DNA of 8,800 bases, taken from NCBI GenBank assembly GCA_023398345.1, contig JAEWSK010000273.1:1-8800 (forward strand), given 5' to 3'. The notes beneath the pieces are model-generated. The model was not told the DNA's origin, made no database searches, and was given only the letters and a program-made list of their open reading frames with translations. Positions 1-7,533 of this stretch are shown here, in pieces. The stretch is from Armatimonadota bacterium (GTDB taxonomy: Bacteria; Armatimonadota; UBA5829). Position numbers and translations under genes: made by a program. Position 1 is the stretch's first letter. Every line of letters begins with the position of its first letter.

Positions 1-638
1 TTGCTGGTTTGGTCGGAGCCGGGCGAACAGAAGTCGCGCGGGCAATATTTGGCGCAGACCCGATTGATAGCGGCGAGATTTTAATCAACGGTAAAGAAGT
101 TAAAATCAAATCGCCGCGCCATGCAATTTCTATTGGCATCGGACTTGTTACTGAAGACCGAAAGGCGCAGGGGCTAGTGCTTGGATTGCCAGTGCGCGAA
201 AACATCACGCTTGCTAATCTCGGCATTCTCTCGCGATTTGGTCTTATCAGCAGACGCCGTGAGCGCGAAGTGTCGCGCAAATATGTTACTGACATTCTTA
301 TTAAGACCCCATCAGTTGAACAAACGGTTCAAAATCTTTCCGGCGGCAATCAGCAAAAAGTTATTTTGGCAAAGTGGCTCTTCACTGAATCAAATGTGTT
401 GATTTTTGATGAACCTACCCGCGGGATCGACGTCGGTGCAAAAACTGAGATATATCAGCTTATGAACCGCCTCGCGGCGAATGGTGTCGCGATTATTATG
501 ATATCTTCGGAGCTTCCTGAGGTGCTTGGGATGAGTGATCGAATTCTCGTAATGCATGAGGGTGCGATTGCCGGTGAGCTTAGTCGTAAGGATGCGACCC
601 AGGAACGTGTAATGCAGCTTGCTACAGGAGGCCGGTAA
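1..638 (+). CDS. Sugar ABC transporter ATPase, C-terminal half (RbsA/XylG/MglA type), 5' partial
   Basis: The reading frame is open from base 3, so the gene starts before the window; the TTG at 9 is an internal Leu codon, not a start. About 211 residues are visible, matching the second nucleotide-binding domain of a tandem-domain importer ATPase of the ribose/xylose/galactose family (about 500 residues in full). Seen: the family's degenerate Walker [10 protein letters not shown], at the very start; the ABC signature LSGGNQQK (about residue 112 from base 9); Walker [12 protein letters not shown] (about 131); and the distal loop ISSELPEV. These ATPases sit on the cytoplasmic face of the membrane and drive uptake of a monosaccharide delivered by a binding protein. 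The stop TAA overlaps the permease ATG by one base, so the two are translationally coupled. The exact sugar cannot be told from this half. Family assignment is very sure. Confidence 0.95.
   Translation, partial: AGLVGAGRTEVARAIFGADPIDSGEILINGKEVKIKSPRHAISIGIGLVTEDRKAQGLVLGLPVRENITLANLGILSRFGLISRRREREVSRKYVTDILIKTPSVEQTVQNLSGGNQQKVILAKWLFTESNVLIFDEPTRGIDVGAKTEIYQLMNRLAANGVAIIMISSELPEVLGMSDRILVMHEGAIAGELSRKDATQERVMQLATGGR
626..631 (+). promoter_or_regulatory. Ribosome binding site of the sugar permease
   Basis: AGGAGG lies inside the last codons of the ATPase gene, 6 bases before the ATG at 638. It is a near-perfect Shine-Dalgarno sequence and fixes the permease start at the TAATG stop/start overlap. 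Confidence 0.8.
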
Positions 639-1693
639 TGCGCAAATCCCAATCAACATCAGGACGTGGGCTTGTAAGCCAGCTTGTCTATTTTGGTTAT
701 ATGCTGGTGTTTCTTGTTGGTCTGTGTCTGTTTTTTCAGATAATGACAGGTCGGACGATGAATCCGGATGGTGGTTTATTGCAATGGCTAACCGGCGGCA
801 CATTCATCACAGCCGAAAACTTTTCCAATGTGCTGCGACAGACATCGGTAACTACAATTATAGCCGTGGGCGCTACTATAGTTATCATTTGCGGCGGCAT
901 TGATCTCTCCGTCGGTGCAATTCTCGCACTTGCCGGAGTGTTGTCTACTGCCGTTATCATGCGTGGCTTTCCGATGCCATTTCCATATCCAGCGGATTCT
1001 GCAATGTCACCGACATGGTCACTTGCCGCGAGTCTTCCTTTGGCCGTAGTCGTTGCAGCCGTCGTCGGCGGCCTCTGCGGGGCGCATAACGCAATCCCCA
1101 TCGTCAAGCTCCGTGTGCCGCCATTCATTGCTACTCTTGCGATGTTCTCACTTGCACGCGGGTTTGCCTATATTTATGTTGGCGGCGGGCAGGTTGGAAA
1201 TCTTCCTGAGAGTTTCACTACTGTGATCGGCCAGGGTTATGTGATGCCGATAGTTGCGATATCAGTGGTAATTGTTGGCTATATCTTGCTTTCGTGGACA
1301 GGATTTGGTCGCGCTGTATACGCGATTGGTGGCAATGAACAGGCAGCCAGGCTGTCGGGCGTGAACGTTGCGCGAGTTAAGTTTTGGGTCTACGTGATTT
1401 GTGGTATGCTTGCAGGTATTGCTGGGCTGCTGTTAGCTGGGCGAATCGGGGCAGGGGATCCCAAGTCAGGAATGGGTTATGAACTTAATGCTATCGCAGC
1501 CGTAGTGGTCGGTGGCACCAGCCTTATGGGCGGTGTGGGCACAATCCCGGGCACGCTTTTAGGTGCGGTGATTATTGGATCTCTTGATACCGGCCTTGGC
1601 CTTATGGGCGTCAACTGGTTTGTGCAGATGGTCGTCAAAGGTTATGTGATTCTCATGGCTGTTGTGCTGGACCAAATGAAGAAGCGGGCTTGA
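638..1693 (+). CDS. Sugar ABC transporter permease (RbsC/XylH/BPD_transp_2 type)
   Basis: A 351-residue polytopic membrane protein, the channel partner of the ATPase just upstream. The sequence is almost entirely hydrophobic helices. It carries the family hallmarks GGIDLSVGAILALAG (about residues 86-100), GGNEQAARLSGV (about 230-241, the cytoplasmic loop that touches the ATPase) and the glycine-rich stretch VVVGGTSLMGGVGTIPGTLLGA (about 288-309). E. coli RbsC is about 320 residues; the extra length here includes an N-terminal tail with a first membrane segment and a Pro/Met-rich loop around residues 105-125. The start is set by AGGAGG 6 bases upstream and by the one-base overlap with the ATPase stop. 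It ends in TGA followed directly by an in-frame TAG, then a strong terminator, so it is the last gene of the operon. The transported sugar is not determinable here; the binding-protein gene is presumably upstream of the window. Confidence 0.95.
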   Translation: MRKSQSTSGRGLVSQLVYFGYMLVFLVGLCLFFQIMTGRTMNPDGGLLQWLTGGTFITAENFSNVLRQTSVTTIIAVGATIVIICGGIDLSVGAILALAGVLSTAVIMRGFPMPFPYPADSAMSPTWSLAASLPLAVVVAAVVGGLCGAHNAIPIVKLRVPPFIATLAMFSLARGFAYIYVGGGQVGNLPESFTTVIGQGYVMPIVAISVVIVGYILLSWTGFGRAVYAIGGNEQAARLSGVNVARVKFWVYVICGMLAGIAGLLLAGRIGAGDPKSGMGYELNAIAAVVVGGTSLMGGVGTIPGTLLGAVIIGSLDTGLGLMGVNWFVQMVVKGYVILMAVVLDQMKKRA

Positions 1694-1717
1694 TAGCAAA
1701 GCTATAAACATACAAAT

Positions 1718-1750
1718 AAAAGGGGCTGTCATTATAGACAGCCCCTTTTT
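1718..1750. terminator. Bidirectional rho-independent terminator between convergent permease and rpoD genes
   Basis: A 13-bp perfect stem pairs AAAAGGGGCTGTC (1718-1730) with GACAGCCCCTTTT (1737-1749) around the 6-base loop ATTATA, followed by one further T at 1750. Read on the + strand it ends in TTTTT after the sugar permease (stop at 1693). Read on the - strand it again ends in a T-run (TTTT), 23 bases after the rpoD stop. It can therefore stop both convergent transcripts. Confidence 0.93.
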
Positions 1751-1772
1751 CATGATGATTTGTGTGTAGTTG

Positions 1773-2876
1773 CTACTCCAAATAATCTCTCAACTTGCGG
1801 CTTCGGCTTGGATGGCGAAGCTTTTTAAGCGCCTTTGCCTCGATTTGCCGTATGCGTTCACGTGTAACCTTGAAGTGCCGCCCGACTTCCTCAAGGGTTC
1901 TGGAATAACCATCATCGAGACCAAATCGCATCTTAAGCACATCCCGTTCGCGAGGTGTTAGATTGTTTAACGACTCCTCAATCTTCTCGCGCAGGATCAA
2001 ATTCGATGCGGCCTCCGAAGGCGAAATTGCCTCGTCATCCTCTATGAAGTCTGCCAAACGGCTATCTTCTTCTTCGCCGATTGGTGTTTCGAGTGACAAC
2101 GGCTCCGGTGCTATGCGCTGTATCTCGCTGACACGATCCGGTGCCATTCCCATCTCATACGCGACTTCATCAAGCGTTGGTTCACGACCCAAGTCCTGCA
2201 AAAGCTGGCCTTTAGTCTTAATTAGTCTGTTTATAGTCTCGACCATGTGAACAGGAATTCGTATCGTTCTTCCCTGATCAGCAATGGCTCGCGTTATCGC
2301 CTGGCGGATCCACCATGTCGCATAGGTGCTGAATTTATAGCCCTTCCGGTAGTCGAATTTTTCGACCGCACGGATCAGTCCTATATTGCCTTCCTGAATC
2401 AGATCAGGAAAACTCATTCCGCGCCCAGAATAACGCTTGGCAATGCTTACAACCAACCTTAAGTTTGCCTCTGTAAGAACGGCTTTGGCTTCATCATCAC
2501 CGGCTTCAATTCGTTTTGCCAACGACACTTCTTCGTTTATTGTAAGAAGCGGCGTTTTGCCTATCTCGCGAAGCCACATTCGCACAGAGTCATCTAGCGG
2601 CAAGCCTTCTACAGCGGCAAGGTCACCATCGGCATGTTCGGTCTCTTTTGTGCCGTCATCGTCGTCGATATCGATTTCTCTCGCTACGTCCCTAACTTTT
2701 TCGACGACACGAATACCCTCATCTGCAAATGTCTGCAGGATGTCATCGACCTGCTCGGCATTGATGTCTTCATGGCTGAGGGTGTCGTTGATCTGATCGT
2801 AGGTCAGAACGCCGTTACGCTTGCCTTCTTCTATTAGCCTTTGCAGGCGATCGTTACCTTTCAGTTCAACAGCCAC
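1773..2876 (-). CDS. rpoD: Housekeeping RNA polymerase sigma factor, sigma-70 group 1 (RpoD/SigA)
   Basis: Primary sigma factor that directs RNA polymerase to -10/-35 promoters. From a possible GTG at 2924 the frame gives 383 residues, and positions below use that count. Region 1.1 lies at about 25-78; an acidic linker with DIDDDD at about 85-90; region 1.2 at about 110-143; region 2 at about 148-217, including [22 protein letters not shown] and the -10-binding [13 protein letters not shown]; region 3 at about 227-300; and region 4 at about 310-381 with the -35-binding helix-turn-helix [20 protein letters not shown]. It lacks the long non-conserved insert of proteobacterial RpoD. Three starts compete: GTG 2924 (no clear ribosome site), ATG 2885 (GGGAG abuts the codon, too close) and GTG 2876, which has AAGGGAG 9 bases upstream and is preferred (367 residues). 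It lies just downstream of dnaG, a conserved pairing. The product is certain; the start is not. Confidence 0.97.
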   Translation of the reverse strand: MAVELKGNDRLQRLIEEGKRNGVLTYDQINDTLSHEDINAEQVDDILQTFADEGIRVVEKVRDVAREIDIDDDDGTKETEHADGDLAAVEGLPLDDSVRMWLREIGKTPLLTINEEVSLAKRIEAGDDEAKAVLTEANLRLVVSIAKRYSGRGMSFPDLIQEGNIGLIRAVEKFDYRKGYKFSTYATWWIRQAITRAIADQGRTIRIPVHMVETINRLIKTKGQLLQDLGREPTLDEVAYEMGMAPDRVSEIQRIAPEPLSLETPIGEEEDSRLADFIEDDEAISPSEAASNLILREKIEESLNNLTPRERDVLKMRFGLDDGYSRTLEEVGRHFKVTRERIRQIEAKALKKLRHPSRSRKLRDYLE

Positions 2877-2885
2877 CGCGCTCAT

Positions 2886-2892
2886 CTCCCTT
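2886..2892 (-). promoter_or_regulatory. Ribosome binding site that favours the GTG start of rpoD
   Basis: On the - strand this reads AAGGGAG. It is 9 bases upstream of the GTG at 2876 but directly touches the ATG at 2885, so spacing argues for GTG initiation. The N-terminal residues lost with this choice (before AVELKGN) are not part of region 1.1. Confidence 0.55.
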
Positions 2893-2946
2893 CGACTGCC
2901 GGAGCCGGTTTTTGAAATAATCACTCATAGATTCTCAACTGTCCAT

Positions 2947-4752
2947 TCATCGACGCCACGGCCCAGAGGTCTCTTTGACAAGTTTCATATACTCCTGAAA
3001 CTCATCATCACCTTGCTGCACAACACCTTCCTCGATTTTGAGTGCAAGGTTGCGCATCCGTGTGCGTCGCTCGTTTTTTTTGTGATCCACTATTGCCTGA
3101 ATCAGCCCCTCGACCGGGTGATCAAACTCAGATTCATCTTGTCCCGTCAGAAGATCAAGCAACAAACCCTCTGCCGGTGTATTGGAGACTAGTTTTCTCA
3201 AGTTCTCCTGATCTATTTTTCCCAGTTCAGAGTATTGCTTACTCAATGCCTCAGCAAGTGCAATGCAATCAGTGCCTGTAAATTCATTCGGCGAAAGCAC
3301 ATCAAAAACCTTGCTTGCATCTGCTCGCGAGAAAAGAATTATACCTAAAAGTAATTGCTCCCACTTTTGCAAAGGAGCAAGATGTGTTTTTTGCCGTCCA
3401 TTTGGCGCAGACGAACGCACTAACTTCGAACTGTTGCCACTATGGGCCATTCGTGATTTCTTGCGAGATATTTCGCCTCTAATATGGTCTTCCGCCAGTG
3501 TTGTTCCTGTGCTGAAGTTTGGATGATATTTCGCCAGAAATCTTATTAACCGTTCGCGCTCAACTGCGCCATCAACTTCGGCAAGAATATCGATAGCTTC
3601 TCCTAATGCACTTGTTTTACCTTCATCTGTTGAAAGATCGTGACGTGATAATGCAAGTTTAATTTTATAATCCGGTAATGGTAAAGCTTTGTTTAGCAAT
3701 TCGGCGAATACCGATACTTTTCCGCCGCGCAAAAGGCTGTCGGGATCCTCGCCCTTAGGCATGTTTAATATGCGCACCCGAAACCCTGCCTGCTCAAAAA
3801 CGGGCGCACTTTTCATTGCCGCATTGATGCCTGCGGAGTCCGAATCAAAAGCAAGCACCACATTTTTAGTAAAACGACCAATAACACTTACGTGTTCGTC
3901 GGTAAGCGCTGTTCCCATAGTGGCAACTGCATTATTGAAACCGGCAGACTGGGTCGTAATTACGTCCATATAGCCCTCAACGACGATCACTTTATCCTCG
4001 TGGGCAATAGACTTGCGTGCAATATTCAAGCCATAAAGCGTTTTGTTTTTCGCAAAAAGCGCCGTCTCAGGCGAGTTGAGATACTTTGGTTGTTCATCTC
4101 CGAACGATCTGCCGCCAAATGCTATGATACGGTCAGAAGAATCCAAAATTGGAAATATCAATCTGTCTCGAAAACGATCATAAAATCCAGTCGAGCTTTC
4201 GCGGGCCACGAGCAATCCGGCCTTAATTGCATCGGCAATATCAATGCGTTGCTGCTGCATGTAATTTAGCAAGCCATCCCAACCGGCGGGAGCGTAGCCG
4301 ATTTTATAGATCTCAATTGCATCTGCTGAAAGTCCGCGCCGGCTTATATAGTCTTTTGCTTTGTCAGACTGTGTCAGCGCCTCGCGGAAGTAAGCGCATG
4401 CAACATTGTTTGCGCGCACTATGCGTTCGCGTTCGCTATATGCTCGCGCTGCCTTTTCAGAACGCTCTATTGTGACCCCGACTTTTCGTGCCAGTTGCTC
4501 GACAGCCTGCGGGAATGTCAGATTGTCTATTTTTTGCACAAATTTAAAGACATCTCCGCCTTCTCCGCATCCAAAGCACTTCCATATCTGCCTTTCAGGG
4601 TTCACGTGAAACGATGGTGTCTTCTCACCATGAAATGGGCACAGCCCCGTGAAAGTGCGCCCTGTTTTGCGCAGCGCGACATGAGCAGATATAATCTCCA
4701 CCAAGTCGCATTTTTCACGGATTTCTTCAATGGGATAATGAAAATTGTCCAT
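2947..4752 (-). CDS. dnaG: DNA primase DnaG
   Basis: Primase that lays RNA primers for the replication fork, partner of the DnaB helicase. At 601 residues it has the normal family length. Domains in order: the N-terminal CHC2 zinc-binding domain with C38, H41, C59 and C62 (CPFH, then CFGCG); the catalytic core with YLNSPET at about 224-230; the TOPRIM fold with catalytic Glu in VVEGYMD (E259) and the metal-binding DSD at 303-305; KGEDPDSLLR at about 333-342; then a basic linker at about 425-455 and a helical C-terminal segment (about 460-600) in the position of the helicase-interaction domain. The ATG at 4752 starts the canonical primase N-terminus; its ribosome site is weak (GGGGT, 7 bases upstream). 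The stop is 70 bases from the preferred rpoD start, so the two are very likely one transcript. All visible catalytic residues are intact. Confidence 0.97.
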   Translation of the reverse strand: MDNFHYPIEEIREKCDLVEIISAHVALRKTGRTFTGLCPFHGEKTPSFHVNPERQIWKCFGCGEGGDVFKFVQKIDNLTFPQAVEQLARKVGVTIERSEKAARAYSERERIVRANNVACAYFREALTQSDKAKDYISRRGLSADAIEIYKIGYAPAGWDGLLNYMQQQRIDIADAIKAGLLVARESSTGFYDRFRDRLIFPILDSSDRIIAFGGRSFGDEQPKYLNSPETALFAKNKTLYGLNIARKSIAHEDKVIVVEGYMDVITTQSAGFNNAVATMGTALTDEHVSVIGRFTKNVVLAFDSDSAGINAAMKSAPVFEQAGFRVRILNMPKGEDPDSLLRGGKVSVFAELLNKALPLPDYKIKLALSRHDLSTDEGKTSALGEAIDILAEVDGAVERERLIRFLAKYHPNFSTGTTLAEDHIRGEISRKKSRMAHSGNSSKLVRSSAPNGRQKTHLAPLQKWEQLLLGIILFSRADASKVFDVLSPNEFTGTDCIALAEALSKQYSELGKIDQENLRKLVSNTPAEGLLLDLLTGQDESEFDHPVEGLIQAIVDHKKNERRTRMRNLALKIEEGVVQQGDDEFQEYMKLVKETSGPWRR

Positions 4753-4776
4753 TGATGTGACCCCGACAAAGAATGA

Positions 4777-4801
4777 GCCCCCGCGGTCATTGCGCGGAGG
4801 C
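4777..4801 (-). other. GC-rich stem-loop in the dnaG leader
   Basis: On the - strand RNA a 9-bp stem (4793-4801 with 4777-4785, one G-U pair) closes a 7-base loop. It begins about 50 bases before the dnaG ATG and is not followed by a U-run (next bases CTCATTCTTTG), so it is not a standard rho-independent terminator. It may be a leader structure for dnaG or a weak 3' end for the upstream gene. The fold is seen by eye only. Confidence 0.4.
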
Positions 4802-4808
4802 AGATTTA

Positions 4809-4814
4809 TTTATA
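4809..4814 (-). promoter_or_regulatory. Possible -10 box for the dnaG-rpoD transcript
   Basis: On the - strand the bases read TATAAA inside an AT-rich patch, about 57 bases before the dnaG start. No good -35 hexamer is visible 16-18 bases further up, so the call rests on the -10 match and on its place in the only sizeable gap before dnaG. A 6-bp inverted repeat (GTGCGA at 4819-4824 and TCGCAC at 4835-4840) sits where the -35 region would be and might bind a regulator. Confidence 0.22.
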
Positions 4815-4863
4815 TGAAGTGCGAAATAAGTGCATCGCACATCACCGGTGCAAAATCCAGCAA

Positions 4864-5712
4864 CTACTGCTTCAATTGCTCTGGAACCATTGCTATCGTA
4901 ATCCCGACAAGTTTCTTGTCTAAGAATGTATAAAGAGCACGGCTTTTATTTACATAGCTTGCGCGCAAGAACCTGCCCGCATATCTCTGACTTTCGGGAT
5001 AGCCACAGACCCAAATCACGAGCTTATATGTGTCACCAAGCTGTAGTCCCGTGCGAGTCTTTGAAAGACCCCAAGGCCCTTGGCCGCCGACTGTGATCTG
5101 TGTCACAAGTCCGTCAGTTATGATGAACTCAAGAGTAATGCCACTCGGCAAATCGTATGTCCAGGTAATCTCTTCTGAAGTAATTATGCTTGGGCCACTG
5201 CTGACCGTAGGAGCTACAACCGCCGTCGCCGGTGCTGATAGACCCGGCAGGCTGGGAAGTGCCTGATTTACGCCTGCTTGAAGCCCGCCGCCAAAAATAT
5301 TCGTCTGAGGCGGTGTGTAAGGAATCCCAGACACGACCGGGGCTGTTTTTTGAGCAGCTTCCGACTGCGTTGTGCCGATTGTAATGCGGCTTGGGTTTCC
5401 CCATCTGGAAAGGACTTCTTTAGCCGGACGTCCTAGTTTTATAGCGGCAAGCGAGTCTTCCGGGAGACGCGGCGAATGGAACACACGCCCTTTGCTTACC
5501 GAAGCTCCCTTTACAATCTTGCTGGGAACGTATACTTTACCAGTGGATGCAGTGTATTTTTTTGTAGCGGCTGTGCACATAGTTGTTAATGTCAGAGCTA
5601 TTGCTACGGCCATTGTTATTTTTACGGCACAAGCCTTGCGGAACATGAACATCGAACGCAACTCCTCCGCGCCTTCCGCGCTGTCGAATCCAATACAACT
5701 TAAACTCCGCAT
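4864..5712 (-). CDS. Secreted protein with two BamE/SmpA-like half-repeats
   Basis: No exact family is recognised. The frame gives 282 residues from ATG 5712. A classic Sec signal peptide lies at about 21-49 (basic MFMFRKACAVK, hydrophobic core, then TMCTAA), and C46 lacks a lipobox. The mature part holds two similar motifs: LAAIKLGRPAKEVLSRWGNP (88-107) and TGLQLGDTYKLVIWVCGYPE (221-240). Each is followed by a strand pattern ending ITLEFIITDGLVTQITV (191-207) or LYTFLDKKLVGITIAMV (260-276). That G-x-x-LG...V...G-P shape resembles the BamE/SmpA fold, but this is judged by eye. A Gly/Pro/Ala/Ser-rich insert (about 115-178) splits the first repeat. Two in-frame starts each have a good ribosome site: ATG 5712 (GGGAGGA, 8 bases upstream) and ATG 5652 (GGAGGAG, 9 bases). 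The later one gives a more normal signal peptide. It is 39 bases downstream of the deacetylase gene, so the two are probably co-transcribed. Confidence 0.8.
   Translation of the reverse strand: MRSLSCIGFDSAEGAEELRSMFMFRKACAVKITMAVAIALTLTTMCTAATKKYTASTGKVYVPSKIVKGASVSKGRVFHSPRLPEDSLAAIKLGRPAKEVLSRWGNPSRITIGTTQSEAAQKTAPVVSGIPYTPPQTNIFGGGLQAGVNQALPSLPGLSAPATAVVAPTVSSGPSIITSEEITWTYDLPSGITLEFIITDGLVTQITVGGQGPWGLSKTRTGLQLGDTYKLVIWVCGYPESQRYAGRFLRASYVNKSRALYTFLDKKLVGITIAMVPEQLKQ
5662..5668 (-). promoter_or_regulatory. Internal ribosome binding site for the alternative start at 5652
   Basis: Reads GGAGGAG on the - strand, 9 bases before the in-frame ATG at 5652. Starting here would give a 262-residue precursor whose first residues, MFMFRKACAVK, form a typical short basic signal-peptide n-region. 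The same bases would encode part of Glu-Glu-Leu if translation starts at 5712. Confidence 0.5.
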
Positions 5713-5720
5713 CTGTCTAT

Positions 5721-5727
5721 TCCTCCC
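5721..5727 (-). promoter_or_regulatory. Ribosome binding site for the start at 5712
   Basis: Reads GGGAGGA on the - strand, 8 bases before the ATG at 5712, inside the 39-base gap after the deacetylase gene. Just upstream a 5-bp stem (ACGGC 5731-5735 with GCCGT 5746-5750) with a 10-base loop could modulate access to it. Confidence 0.5.
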
Positions 5728-5751
5728 AACACGGCTTAGTTTTTTGCCGTC

Positions 5752-7533
5752 TTAGCGTGGCAATTCGGACACAGTTACAAAATCGTAGCCTTTGCGCCGA
5801 AGCGTATCGATAATATCCGGCAATGCCTGGAGCGTGACCAACTCAAGATTGTGCAATAAGACTATGCCGCCCGGTCGTGCTGATGATACTACATAATTGC
5901 ACAGTTTCTTTTGACTTTTTCCCTCGTAAGGTGAGCAATTTGATGACCAAAACACCGTGGTCAATCCAAACCTGCGCGCCACGACCGGCAGTTTCTTTCC
6001 CTCGTGGCCGCCAGGTGGGCGAATATATCGAATTTCTTTACCAGTCAACGCTCGCAAGGTCGCTGCAGTCTTAAACAACTCCTGCGTTATTTCAGATTCG
6101 CTGAGATATTCAAGGTCGCGATGATGATATGTATGTGAACCGATCTGATGGCCTTCGGCAGCAATGCGCTTTACCGTGTCGCCAAAGGCATCGGCTTGCA
6201 TTCCTACGATAAAAAAAGTGGCCTTGACACCTTTCTCTTTCAAAATGTCCAATATCTTGCCCGTGTCGGCTCTTGGGCCATCGTCAAAGGACAAAGCAAT
6301 AACTTTCTTAGCAGCACTGCCCGCGTAAAGCGGCGATGGTTTTTCGCATGGCCCATAAAGTGCTGATAGGCGCTTTGCTGCATTAGAGTTGTTCGGATCG
6401 GCTGCAAGCACACGTTCAAGGGCAGCTTTTTCAGTTTGCCTGTCTCCACGCTTTGATGCACACAGTGCCAAATTATAATTTATTGCAGCGGCGGATGGCT
6501 TTATAGTCATACAATTCCATAGTCGCTGCCATAACTTCTCCGCTCGTTCGCCCGTGGCGCGGGCCGATGGAAGTTCAATGCCTTTGTTTGCGACCAAAAC
6601 CATCTGTGATTTCGCGCTTACTATTGTGCCTAATGCATCGGTGCCTTCGATCCTGACCGAGTGCACACCGTTGGGCAACTTAGTGGTATTCCACACATAA
6701 TTAAACGGCGGTGTGTTGCTAATTCCGACAAACTTGTCGTCTACGAAAAACGTTACAATCCGCACGTTGCCGGCCTTGGATAGATCAGCTCTAAGGCTTA
6801 CATTACCCGACACCGGAGTCAGCTTACTTCTGGACGGCAACGAATGTCGATACGATTTGTCTATTTGCCAACCCGTAAGCACAATCGGTCTAGCTCGATC
6901 AAAAGTCATCGAACAGCCTAGTCGCTCACCGCAGCCGGCCCTATGTGCCTTTGCTTGCAAATCGCGCAAAATAGGTTCGGCATCGTTGTAGTTGCCGGAT
7001 TTAATTAGAGCCATCGACCGCAAAGCCTGCAGAGATTGGTCGTGTGAATCCTCGATTGGCGGATGATAGTCGCCGCCTGCAAGAAATTTCACATAACTTA
7101 TTACTCCTCCGATATTTATATCAGGAGACTGCTGTTGTGCTTGGCAGAACAGTCGGGCCGCCTCGGAAAGACCAGGCTTTGCCAGTGCGACAAGGCCAAG
7201 CCCATAGCTTGCTGCGGCACAGTCGTGGTCGAGTTGAGATGCCGTGTCAAACTCACTTTTTGCTTCCGATGCCGGACGCCCTCCCGTCAGCAGTGCGTAG
7301 CCAAGAGCACAATGTGCCAACGGGTCATTGGCATTGTCGCTAAGCGCCTGACGCAGACTTCGAGTTGCATCGTGCATGCGACCAGACTCGATTGCTCCGA
7401 GCGCCTCGTTTACATAATCCAGATAATTTTTTGTGTCTGCAATTGCGCAGTTTACTATCAGTAGCGTAAACGCGCATATAATTGCTGTCTTATAAAATAG
7501 CGGGCGGATGTTCAATTCCCGGTAATCTTTCAT
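5752..7533 (-). CDS. Exported TPR / Ig-like / polysaccharide deacetylase (NodB, CE4) protein
   Basis: A modular exported protein of 593 residues from ATG 7533; the frame also has a TTG at 7542, and residue numbers below count from that TTG. A signal or anchor segment is at about 16-36 (IICAFTLLIVNCAIA). A TPR-like helical array follows at about 40-200, then an Ig-like beta domain at about 245-318 (VTFFVDDKFVGISNTPPF, NGVHSVRIEGTDALG), a further TPR pair at about 350-396, and a C-terminal NodB domain at about 412-596. CE4 motifs: 1, SFDDGP (418-423, D420/D421); 2, H470-T-Y-H-H474, the metal-binding HxxxH; 3, RPPGG (508-512); 5, LLH (562-564). Motif 4, usually an Asp/Trp-rich segment, is here WSSNCSPYE (532-540). 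CE4 enzymes remove N- or O-acetyl groups from chitin-like polymers or peptidoglycan; the substrate here is unknown. No clear Shine-Dalgarno precedes either start. It is probably the first gene of a unit with the BamE-like gene 39 bases downstream. Confidence 0.92.
   Translation of the reverse strand: MKDYRELNIRPLFYKTAIICAFTLLIVNCAIADTKNYLDYVNEALGAIESGRMHDATRSLRQALSDNANDPLAHCALGYALLTGGRPASEAKSEFDTASQLDHDCAAASYGLGLVALAKPGLSEAARLFCQAQQQSPDINIGGVISYVKFLAGGDYHPPIEDSHDQSLQALRSMALIKSGNYNDAEPILRDLQAKAHRAGCGERLGCSMTFDRARPIVLTGWQIDKSYRHSLPSRSKLTPVSGNVSLRADLSKAGNVRIVTFFVDDKFVGISNTPPFNYVWNTTKLPNGVHSVRIEGTDALGTIVSAKSQMVLVANKGIELPSARATGERAEKLWQRLWNCMTIKPSAAAINYNLALCASKRGDRQTEKAALERVLAADPNNSNAAKRLSALYGPCEKPSPLYAGSAAKKVIALSFDDGPRADTGKILDILKEKGVKATFFIVGMQADAFGDTVKRIAAEGHQIGSHTYHHRDLEYLSESEITQELFKTAATLRALTGKEIRYIRPPGGHEGKKLPVVARRFGLTTVFWSSNCSPYEGKSQKKLCNYVVSSARPGGIVLLHNLELVTLQALPDIIDTLRRKGYDFVTVSELPR

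Noticed and set aside
1..40. Walker A without the usual Lys (GLVGAGRTE) in the transporter ATPase
   Set aside because: This is the normal form of the second nucleotide-binding domain in the RbsA/MglA family, not a defect.
390..803. Long open frame on the - strand across the ATPase/permease junction
   Set aside because: It is antisense to two clear transporter genes, has no family resemblance and no good ribosome site.
2437..2796. 119-codon + strand frame opposite rpoD
   Set aside because: It is a Ser-rich shadow of the strongly conserved sigma factor regions read on the other strand.
4843..4850. Perfect 8-base palindrome CACCGGTG after the BamE-like gene
   Set aside because: It is too short and isolated to tell from chance; no second copy was noticed.
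7438..7470. Possible lipobox (LIVNC) in the deacetylase signal segment
   Set aside because: Asn directly before the Cys does not fit the lipobox rule of Gly, Ala or Ser at that place, so lipid anchoring is not claimed.
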